Shown here piece by piece: positions 1-6,159 of a DNA stretch of 6,159 bases. The DNA is taken from NCBI GenBank assembly GCA_008501545.1, contig QQUM01000482.1:1-6159 (forward strand), given 5' to 3'. Numbering within the stretch: the stretch's first letter is position 1; every line of letters starts with the position of its first letter. The DNA comes from Calditrichota bacterium. GTDB taxonomy: Bacteria; Zhuqueibacterota; Zhuqueibacteria; Zhuqueibacterales; Geothermadaptataceae. The notes beneath the pieces are model-generated. The model was not told the origin of the DNA, ran no database searches, and saw nothing but the letters and a program-made list of their open reading frames with translations. Position numbers and translations under genes: made by a program.

Positions 1-170
1 GGCAAGGTGCAGGTTGGAAGATTTGTGGTGATTAAATAGGTGGTTAGACTGTAGGGATTTTAGAAGAGCATTTTTGTTAGCACGAGTGTAAAAATCCCAT
101 CCCAAGAGGGAATTTAGAGCTTGAAGAAACATAACAATAACGGAACTGTTCAGCATTATGCAAAAGTGTG
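1..170. other. Intergenic sequence, no supported gene
   Basis: I see no gene that can be supported here. On the + strand, frame 1 is open from the window edge to a TAG at 37-39 (reads GKVQVGRFVVIK), which could be the tail of an upstream gene but is too short to judge. On the - strand, one frame is open from about 282 to the window edge, with a possible ATG at 156-154 (starts MLNSSVIVMFLQ). It matches no family I recognise and runs through the palindromic element. An 8-bp inverted repeat (54-61 with 91-98) has a 29-nt loop and no T-run, so it is not a convincing terminator. Confidence 0.5.
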
Positions 171-289
171 AGCATCCTGAGTAGCCCTGGATGTTTTTTC
201 CGGGGCGTATCGAAGGGTGCGTGACCACCTCGAAACCCGCCCCCTTCGATACATTTCGCTTAAAAAACAAGCGAAACACTCAGGATGCT
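171..289. repeat. Palindromic intergenic element with cloverleaf (four-way) fold
   Basis: The element is closed by a perfect 12-bp stem (AGCATCCTGAGT at 171-182 with its complement at 278-289). Inside lie three arms separated by no more than one base. Hairpin 1 is 184-190 with 200-206, 7 bp including one G-T pair. The central stem is a perfect 11 bp, 207-217 with 242-252. Hairpin 2 is 254-261 with 269-276, a perfect 8 bp. Read on opposite strands, the two halves are copies of one unit: AGCATCCTGAGT, a 23-nt hairpin, then GTATCGAAGGG. It contains no gene. The half-sites resemble, from memory only, dispersed intergenic repeats of the ATCCTGAG...TCGAAGG type seen in many draft genomes. A non-autonomous mobile or REP-like element is the best guess; a transcribed leader structure is an alternative. 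I see no target-site duplication next to the outer arms. Confidence 0.85.
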
Positions 290-338
290 ACGAGGTTAAT
301 CCATGCGCTAAACAGATACCAATAATTTGGATAAACCA

Positions 339-3300
339 ATGCAACTCAAAAGTTTTAACTTTAAAATATCTCGATTAATAGCAAGTTCTCTTCTTCTTGG
401 GGCGTTTGCTTTGATATTCCCAAATCAAATTCACGCCCAACGTCTTGGCCTTCTCGGCAACAAGCCAACTTATGAAAGCCTCACCGCTGAAGAACGTGCT
501 GCATACGACTGGGCGCAGGCCAATTTCCAGACAACTTATATTTCCTTCGAGCAAATTAATTCCAATCCAGGTTTCCTGAACTTTGTAGACGCGCTATGGT
601 GGCATTTTGATGAACTCACCTCCATACCAGTAATCGCAAAAGAAGCGAATATCACCACTGCAATAAGTGATTTTGTTCAAAATGGTGGCGGATTATTTTT
701 GTCAGGATTTGCACCGCAATATGTTGTGAATCTCGGTTTTGAAGATACAAAACCGCAGGAAATCAGGCGTGGATTAACGACCAGTGGCAGTTGGGGATTT
801 TCCCAAAAAGATGCCGGTCATGAAATTTTTACCGGATTATCGAATCCATTTTCGACACTTTCTGCAGGACTGCAAGTGTGGAATTCAATCTGTTGGTGGA
901 ACAATCCACAATCCTTTGACGGCATTTGGCTGGCTGATGTGGAGTGGAATTCCAATATTCTGGTCACGGCGGGTGAATATGAGGCAGGAACAGGTAAAGT
1001 TATTGTTATCGGCGCGGGCGCTTATGACTGGCACATCGATTCGGGAAATAATTCAAATCAATCTAATCTGGAAAAATTTACAGAAAATATTCTTAATTAT
1101 ATCCTACCGGAACCTAAAATCAAGGTCGCCTTGCTAGGGACGAAAGCAAATTTCGATAGTCTAAGTGCAGAAGAAAAAGCAGCCTACGATTGGGCTCATC
1201 ACGTCGCAGCAACAAGCTATCTTTCATTCGAAAGCTTGCAGATTGCACCGACTCAGCTTGAAAATTTTGAAATGATTTGGTGGCACTTCGATGAGAGTGA
1301 TACGTTGCCTGAAAATTCCACAACAGAAATCGTCATGCAATCTATTCGTGATTTTGTTGCATCCGGTGGTGGGATGCTGCTTTCTGGATTTGCAACGCAA
1401 TACGTTTTGCCTTTGGGATTTGAAGATACCCCACCACAAGAAATCTCTAAAATTCCATCGACAAGCTCTGCAGCAGGATTCTGGCGCAAAGCGGATGCAC
1501 ATCCCATTTTTGAAGAATTAATCAATCCAGTGGTCACTTTATCGAGCAATTTGCAGGTAGATAACCTGACTTGCTGGTGGACCGATGAGGCCACTTTTGA
1601 TGGCGAGTGGCTGGGTGACACCGTTTTTCGCAGCGGCAAAATCGCCTGCGGTGAATACCAACACATGCTTGGTAAAGTCATCGTGATCGGCTCTCCTGCA
1701 TTCGATTGGCAGGTTGACACCGGTGGAAATAGTTATCGTGAAAACCTGGAAAAGTTCGCCTCCCAAATTTTTTCTTATCTGAAAAAATCAGAAAATAAAC
1801 CTGCTACCGACCTAATGGCCTGGTGGGCGTTAGACGATGCCAGTGGCAAAACCACTGTTGACAGCATCAGCGAAACATCCTATGCTATCCGCAACAATTT
1901 TAACAATCCTGAGTGGGTGGATGGCGTTTCCGGGAGTGCGCTGCGTCTGGATGGCTATTCAACCTGGATTTTCGGTGATCTTGATCCATTGAACAATGCC
2001 TTCACCTTCGAAGCATGGTTGGCCCTTGAAACGTATCCTGTGCGTGATGGTGCAATTGTTAATCAGCGTAACGCCAATGGCGGTTACTTTTTTGGTTTGA
2101 CGAAGTTGGGTGAATGGTACGCCTCTGTTTTTCTCGGAGGCGTCTGGTATAAATGTGTTGCACTGGAACCTATGCCGAAAAATGAATGGGTGCACGTGGC
2201 TGCCACCTTTGATAAAACCTTCGGATTAAAATTATATTTAGATGGTGAGCAAAAAGCCGCCCTTCTAACGCCTTCTACAAGCATTACGCCGGCCAATGGT
2301 GTGGATTTAGTCGTCGGTCGCAACAATGACTCAGAATTTATAGGTGGAACTTTTCCAGCCGGCGTGCTTAACGGCATCATCGATGAAATAAAAATTTATA
2401 CCGTCGCTCGCAGTGATGCTGATATTTTGCAAGATTTTCAAGCCCAAACGCCTTCTGCTGCTCCTAATTTCTCAATTCCGGATTCCCGTTTTGCCGATGA
2501 TCATCATCGACCGCAGTTCCATGCACTCCCACCAGCGAATTGGACAAATGAACCGCATGGCTTAATCCAATTTGAGGGTAAATACCATCTTTTCTATCAG
2601 AAAAATCCCAACGGTCCCTATTGGGAGCAAATCCATTGGGGGCACATGACATCTGATAATTTAGTGAATTGGCAAGAGCAAGAAATCGCCCTGGCTCCCG
2701 AAGCGGGATTTGATCAACGCGGTATTTGGTCGGGCTGCAGCATGAACGACGATGGTGAACTCAAAGTGATGTACACAGCTGTGGACGGTGTAAAAGCACG
2801 CATGGCGCTGGCTTCGTGGGAGGCCCAAAGCAAGAAAATGCAAAAGCTGGGCGTCAAGCTCGACGGCCCACCAGCACAATACGATCATCTCGATTTTCGC
2901 GATCCATTCATCTGGCAAGAAAATGGAAACTGGTACATGATCATTGGTTCGGGCATTCGCAATCAGGGTGGAACCGTATTTCTGTATAAATCTTCCGATT
3001 TGAATAATTGGGAATTTCTCCGGCCTTTGATGATTGGACAGCCGGAAACCTCTGGTGACTTCTGGGAAATGCCAATCTTTGTGCCTTTCGGAGAGAACAA
3101 ATATCTGTTTTTAGTCAACAAACTTCCAGCCCCGGCTAATGCGATTTACTGGATTGGAACCTGGAAGAATGAAGAATTTATCCCTGATTTTGATGAGCCA
3201 AAACAGCTCGAACTTTTTAACCACATGCTCAGCCCGACTGTGACATTTGATGAAAAAGGTCGGCTGTTGGCTATTGGCATCGTGCCGGAACGTCGCAGCT

Positions 3301-4220
3301 CTGGCGAACAACTGGCCGCTGGATGGGCGCATCTCTATTCACTGCCGCGGATTTGGACACCCGGAGCAGACGGAACAGTTGTGCAGCAGCCTGTGCCAGA
3401 ATTGCAAGCATTGCGACAAAACCACCAACGCTTTGAAAACATCAAAATTGCGTCTGGCCAATCCGATTTTTTGCAAAACATTGTAGGCAATCAGCTTGAA
3501 ATTAGTGTAGAAATCGATCCTGGAAATTCAACGCACACTGGTATAAAGTTTCTGCGTTCCAGCGGTGGAGGTGAAGAAACACGTCTTTATTACGATGCAA
3601 CCACGAAAGAATTAGCGCTTGATCTGACCAATTCCAGCGCCAATCGGGGCGTTGATCTTGGACTTTACCGGGCGCCGATTGATTTGCAATCAAACGGCAA
3701 AATGAAGCTGCATATTTTTATAGATCACTCGATCATTGATGTGTTTATCAACAACAGTGTCACCTTTTCCAAGCGCGTATATCCAACGCTTTCTGACAGC
3801 CGCGGCGTAGATCTGTTCAGTACTGGCGGGACAGCGACGGCAGTCTCCATCGATGTCTGGAAAATCGAAAGTCAAACTACAAGCGTTGAATCCATCGAAC
3901 AAAGCGGAAGCATAATTCCAATGGATTTTGAGCTGAAACCGGTCTATCCAAATCCATTCTGGCAAGGAGAACTGGCACATTCAGCTGGTGCAAAGATTGA
4001 ATTTGTATTAAAAAAAAATGCCGCTGTCAAACTCATAATTTATGATGTGCTTGGACGGCCACTGAGGACGTTGGTAAATTCTCAAACACCTGCGGGCAAC
4101 CACATTGCGCAATGGGATGGTAGATTGGACTCTGGGCACTTTGCCACCGCAGGTGTTTATTTCATTAAATTGCATGTTGATGCAGTTGCTAATACTCGTA
4201 AAATTTTGTTCGTGCGATAG
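339..4220 (+). CDS. Secreted multidomain GH32 fructan hydrolase (levanase/inulinase-type) with T9SS sorting domain
   Basis: It probably hydrolyses beta-fructans (levan, inulin or sucrose-like sugars) outside the cell. Numbering is from ATG 339. Residues 1-33 are a signal peptide (basic start, hydrophobic 13-27, cut after QIHA). About 35-262 and 263-481 are two tandem DUF4960-like domains. About 492-700 is a LamG/concanavalin-type domain. About 724-1015 is a GH32 five-bladed propeller, and 1029-1178 its C-terminal beta-sandwich (IFIDHSIIDVFIN). About 1203-1293 is a FlgD-Ig-like T9SS sorting domain (YPNPF at 1203, YDVLGR at 1235, terminal KILFVR). GH32 landmarks are NWTNEPHG (E738 where the nucleophile Asp usually sits), FRDP (D855) and FWEMP (E910, acid/base; usual ECP reads EMP). 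At 1293 residues it is far longer than a plain GH32 enzyme of about 500. A TTG at 327 is in frame but adds MDKP before the signal peptide, so ATG 339 is preferred. No Shine-Dalgarno is visible. Substrate linkage cannot be read from sequence. Confidence 0.9.
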   Translation: MQLKSFNFKISRLIASSLLLGAFALIFPNQIHAQRLGLLGNKPTYESLTAEERAAYDWAQANFQTTYISFEQINSNPGFLNFVDALWWHFDELTSIPVIAKEANITTAISDFVQNGGGLFLSGFAPQYVVNLGFEDTKPQEIRRGLTTSGSWGFSQKDAGHEIFTGLSNPFSTLSAGLQVWNSICWWNNPQSFDGIWLADVEWNSNILVTAGEYEAGTGKVIVIGAGAYDWHIDSGNNSNQSNLEKFTENILNYILPEPKIKVALLGTKANFDSLSAEEKAAYDWAHHVAATSYLSFESLQIAPTQLENFEMIWWHFDESDTLPENSTTEIVMQSIRDFVASGGGMLLSGFATQYVLPLGFEDTPPQEISKIPSTSSAAGFWRKADAHPIFEELINPVVTLSSNLQVDNLTCWWTDEATFDGEWLGDTVFRSGKIACGEYQHMLGKVIVIGSPAFDWQVDTGGNSYRENLEKFASQIFSYLKKSENKPATDLMAWWALDDASGKTTVDSISETSYAIRNNFNNPEWVDGVSGSALRLDGYSTWIFGDLDPLNNAFTFEAWLALETYPVRDGAIVNQRNANGGYFFGLTKLGEWYASVFLGGVWYKCVALEPMPKNEWVHVAATFDKTFGLKLYLDGEQKAALLTPSTSITPANGVDLVVGRNNDSEFIGGTFPAGVLNGIIDEIKIYTVARSDADILQDFQAQTPSAAPNFSIPDSRFADDHHRPQFHALPPANWTNEPHGLIQFEGKYHLFYQKNPNGPYWEQIHWGHMTSDNLVNWQEQEIALAPEAGFDQRGIWSGCSMNDDGELKVMYTAVDGVKARMALASWEAQSKKMQKLGVKLDGPPAQYDHLDFRDPFIWQENGNWYMIIGSGIRNQGGTVFLYKSSDLNNWEFLRPLMIGQPETSGDFWEMPIFVPFGENKYLFLVNKLPAPANAIYWIGTWKNEEFIPDFDEPKQLELFNHMLSPTVTFDEKGRLLAIGIVPERRSSGEQLAAGWAHLYSLPRIWTPGADGTVVQQPVPELQALRQNHQRFENIKIASGQSDFLQNIVGNQLEISVEIDPGNSTHTGIKFLRSSGGGEETRLYYDATTKELALDLTNSSANRGVDLGLYRAPIDLQSNGKMKLHIFIDHSIIDVFINNSVTFSKRVYPTLSDSRGVDLFSTGGTATAVSIDVWKIESQTTSVESIEQSGSIIPMDFELKPVYPNPFWQGELAHSAGAKIEFVLKKNAAVKLIIYDVLGRPLRTLVNSQTPAGNHIAQWDGRLDSGHFATAGVYFIKLHVDAVANTRKILFVR
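441..1781 (+). repeat. Tandem duplicated DUF4960-like domain within the GH32 protein
   Basis: Two domains of about 220-230 residues lie side by side (about 441-1124 and 1125-1781). Matching landmarks in order are LLGxKxxxxSLxAEExAAYDWA, WWHFDE, GGGxxLSGFAxQYV, LGFEDTxPQEI, a WW pair, GEYxxxxGKVIVIG and NLEKF. The layout resembles a class I glutamine-amidotransferase/ThuA-like fold, but the turn reads LSGFA in both copies with no cysteine, so a binding role is likelier than catalysis. DUF4960 is, to my knowledge, a Bacteroidetes domain found in proteins annotated as levanases; the assignment is from memory. The DNA of the two copies differs at many third positions (for example in AAYDWA), so the duplication is not recent. 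Confidence 0.75.
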
Positions 4221-4262
4221 CAAAGGTATAGTCAATAAAGCGCTAATTATTGTTTTGAAGGG

Positions 4263-5180
4263 ATGAACAATATCAAAATGAAAAAGAAACACAAAATACT
4301 CTGCATCGGAGAAATCCTTTGGGATTCATTACCCGGTGGATTGTTCCTTGGTGGTGCACCATTTAATGTTGCCTGTCATTTACAAATGTTGGGTGAGGAC
4401 GTGTTTTTTGCAAGCCGAATCGGTGATGATGAACTTGGAAATCAAATTGTCCGCAGGTTGAAACAAAAAAATATCAATCCCCAATGGATTCAAATCGATC
4501 CAGAACAGAAAACCGGGATCGTCAATGTTACATTGGAACAGCGTTACAATCCAACTTATGAAATCGTAGCGCCCGTCGCCTGGGATTTTATTGTTAAATC
4601 CGAACAACTCATGGTACTCGCAAGAAATGCGGATGCGTTGGTTTTCGGCAGTCTCGCTCAGAGAAATCCCGATTCCCGCCAAACGATCGAAACGCTGCGA
4701 AGAGTTTGTCCTTACACCGTCTTCGACATCAACCTCAGGCCGCCTTATGATACACTGGAAATTGTAAAAATCTCATTGCAAGATGCGAAACTGGTTAAAC
4801 TAAATGATCACGAATTGCTCCAACTTGCTGAATGGTTCGATTTTTCTACGAATTTAAAAGAAGCATCTATTCAGCTTGCGCAGACTTTTTATTGCGAGAC
4901 TGTTTGTGTAACAAAAGGAGCCGATGGAGCCGCTTTGTGGCATCGCGGCAATTGGTGTGAGCACCCTGGTTTTAAAATCAACGTTCAGGATACCGTAGGC
5001 TCTGGCGATGCATTTTTAGCAGCATTGATATCAGGGATTCTTGCCAACAACCAGAAGGGCGATAAAATACTGGAATTCGCAAATGCAGTCGGCGCCTGGG
5101 TCGCAACTTGTGAAGGCGCCACACCTGCTCTCAATTTTGACGAAATAACTTCACTACTATCTCAAAGGGTGAAAAAATGA
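4263..5180 (+). CDS. PfkB-family carbohydrate kinase, probable fructokinase
   Basis: It probably phosphorylates fructose with ATP to fructose-6-phosphate in the cytoplasm. The 305-residue length is normal for the ribokinase/PfkB family. Seen in sequence: the opening ILCIGEILWDSLP and the GGAPFN glycine motif (30-35) with ACHLQMLG, both typical of bacterial fructokinases; FASRIGDDELG (49-59); DINLRPP (155-161); the KGADGA strand-turn (218-223); and the second PfkB signature DTVGSGDAF with catalytic Asp249. It lies 42 nt after the GH32 gene and overlaps the next gene by 4 nt, so one operon is likely. This context supports fructose over ribose or other sugars. ATG 4263 directly abuts a GAAGGG purine run, with no spacer. 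The in-frame ATG 4278 (MKKKHKILCIGE) is an equally plausible start and would shorten the protein by 5 residues. No signal peptide is present. Confidence 0.9.
   Translation: MNNIKMKKKHKILCIGEILWDSLPGGLFLGGAPFNVACHLQMLGEDVFFASRIGDDELGNQIVRRLKQKNINPQWIQIDPEQKTGIVNVTLEQRYNPTYEIVAPVAWDFIVKSEQLMVLARNADALVFGSLAQRNPDSRQTIETLRRVCPYTVFDINLRPPYDTLEIVKISLQDAKLVKLNDHELLQLAEWFDFSTNLKEASIQLAQTFYCETVCVTKGADGAALWHRGNWCEHPGFKINVQDTVGSGDAFLAALISGILANNQKGDKILEFANAVGAWVATCEGATPALNFDEITSLLSQRVKK
5164..5169 (+). promoter_or_regulatory. Ribosome binding site of the PorV-like gene
   Basis: AAAGGG lies 7 nt before ATG 5177, inside the last codons of the kinase gene. It fixes the start that creates the ATGA overlap and suggests translational coupling. 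It is the only well-spaced Shine-Dalgarno among the three genes here. Confidence 0.65.
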
Positions 5181-6100
5181 TACGCAAAAGTCTGCTGCTT
5201 TTAGTTGTTTTTCCGACCATACTTGCAGCACAATACGAGCGCCCAGGAAGCGCCACCGCGCAATTTCTCAAAATAGGCATTAGCCCGCGCGCAACTGCAA
5301 TGGGAGATGCTTTTGTCTCTGCAGTAAATGGCGCTGAAGCAGCCTATTATAATTCCGCTGCGCTTGCCACGCTTGCCGGAACTGACATTGTTTTCCAACA
5401 TAACGAATGGTTCAGCGGAATAAACCACGATTTTGCTGCTATTGCGCGCACTATAAGTGGTGCAGTTGGCACTGTTGCGTTGTCCATGACTGCGCTGTAT
5501 ACAGACGAAATGCGTGTGCGTACTCCTCTGCAACCGGACGGCACCGGAGAAACATTTTATGCGGGGAATTATAGACTGGGTTTGACCTACGCTCGCAGCA
5601 TCACGGATCGTGTTCATTTCGGTGGTACGATAAATTACATAAATATGGCATTATATTCTAACTTCAATGCGGATGCATGGGCGATGGATATTGGTGTGCT
5701 TTATACCAGTAATTTCCGTGATTTCACATTTGGTATGCAAATCGCAAATTTTGGTTCTGATGTGACGTTTGTGAACGAGGCTTATCCGCTGCCTACAAAT
5801 TTTTCATTTGGACTTAACATTAACGCATTTGAACAATCGAACAATAAATTGATTTTTGCAGCAGCAGCTACGAAACCCAACGACGGCGCCCCCCTTGCTG
5901 GGATAGGATTAGAGTACAATTTAATGGATCACTATTTCCTGCGTGCAGGCTATCGCCTGAATCATGAAGTAGCGAAATACGCTTTTGGCGGCGGCTTGAA
6001 AATCGACGTTATAAACTACGCCCTCAAATTCGATTATTCTTACACCGACTTCAGTTTGTTGGGCGGTTCGCATCGAGTTGGTATTGGATTTGGATTTTGA
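5177..6100 (+). CDS. PorV/PorQ-family outer-membrane beta-barrel protein
   Basis: This is a likely outer-membrane protein of the PorV/PorQ (UPF0164-type) family. PorV is known as the type IX secretion shuttle that carries cargo with C-terminal sorting domains to the surface attachment complex. Seen in sequence: a signal peptide (1-18, MIRK then a leucine-rich core, cut after LAA); the family opening GSATAQFLKIGISPRATAMGDAFVSAV (24-50) followed by AAYYNSAALA (55-64, usually close to NPAGLA); alternating amphipathic strands to the end; and a closing VGIGFGF with terminal phenylalanine, the usual barrel-assembly signal. The 307 residues suit the family. The start overlaps the kinase stop by 4 nt and has a good ribosome binding site. 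Being co-transcribed with a T9SS-tagged enzyme suggests it may serve that cargo, but such paralogs are numerous in these phyla and some may be unrelated to secretion. A FadL-like transport role is the main alternative. Confidence 0.82.
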   Translation: MIRKSLLLLVVFPTILAAQYERPGSATAQFLKIGISPRATAMGDAFVSAVNGAEAAYYNSAALATLAGTDIVFQHNEWFSGINHDFAAIARTISGAVGTVALSMTALYTDEMRVRTPLQPDGTGETFYAGNYRLGLTYARSITDRVHFGGTINYINMALYSNFNADAWAMDIGVLYTSNFRDFTFGMQIANFGSDVTFVNEAYPLPTNFSFGLNINAFEQSNNKLIFAAAATKPNDGAPLAGIGLEYNLMDHYFLRAGYRLNHEVAKYAFGGGLKIDVINYALKFDYSYTDFSLLGGSHRVGIGFGF

Positions 6101-6159
6101 TAGCTGGCTGGATATTAATCGAGACTTTGCATCTCTAAATTGCATCCGGCTCTAATATT

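Noticed and set aside
54..98. 8-bp inverted repeat (54-61 with 91-98) as a terminator
   Set aside because: The 29-nt loop is too large, the stem is AT-rich and no T-run follows.
303..311. Mini-ORF ATG CGC TAA as a leader peptide
   Set aside because: It is two codons long, has no ribosome binding site and is easily explained by chance.
327..329. In-frame TTG as start of the GH32 gene
   Set aside because: It has no ribosome binding site and only adds MDKP ahead of a complete signal peptide that begins naturally at ATG 339.
321..331. TAATTTG as a Bacteroidota-type -7 promoter box (TAnnTTTG)
   Set aside because: The spacing is one base short, no matching -33 box is seen, and it lies only about 10 nt before the start codon.
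1120..1766. Several overlapping minus-strand open frames opposite the GH32 gene
   Set aside because: They show no family features, and the + strand frame has clear domains across the whole stretch; they are shadow frames.
6101..6159. GAGA...TCTC short inverted repeat (6121-6135) as terminator after the PorV-like gene
   Set aside because: The stem is only 4 bp with no T-run; it is not distinguishable from chance.

Overview
The window suggests a Gram-negative bacterium of the wider Bacteroidota/FCB group. A non-Bacteroidetes branch of the KSB1, Calditrichota or Ignavibacteria kind seems likeliest. The evidence is a secreted enzyme with a 'YPNPF ... IYDVLGR ... KILFVR' tail (FlgD-Ig-like, type IX secretion sorting type) beside a PorV/PorQ-family outer-membrane protein. 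The assignment rests on protein style only. There is no rRNA or other taxonomic marker.

Layout. Positions 1-338 hold no gene I can support. Within them, 171-289 is a striking palindromic element. It folds on paper as a four-way cloverleaf: a perfect 12-bp closing stem, two side hairpins and an 11-bp central stem. It is built from two inverted copies of one unit of about 47 nt. It ends 49 nt before the first gene, so it lies in the leader or promoter region of that gene.

Three genes follow on the + strand. (1) 339-4220 encodes a 1293-residue secreted multidomain protein: signal peptide, two tandem DUF4960-like domains, a LamG/concanavalin-like domain, a GH32 fructan hydrolase and a T9SS-type C-terminal domain. 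(2) 4263-5180 encodes a PfkB-family sugar kinase, most likely a fructokinase. (3) 5177-6100 encodes a PorV/PorQ-family outer-membrane beta-barrel and overlaps the kinase gene by 4 nt (ATGA).

Together they read as a small fructan-use operon. The GH32 enzyme would release fructose or fructo-oligosaccharides outside the cell, and the kinase would phosphorylate fructose to fructose-6-phosphate in the cytoplasm. The PorV-like protein could be the outer-membrane shuttle for the T9SS-tagged enzyme. No transporter, SusC/SusD pair or regulator is present in the window. The last 59 bases hold no gene and no convincing terminator.

The most unusual points are the cloverleaf element, whose two side hairpins have unrelated but fully paired stems around a shared loop, and the GH32 active site, where the usual nucleophile Asp (NDPNG) is read as Glu (NEPHG).
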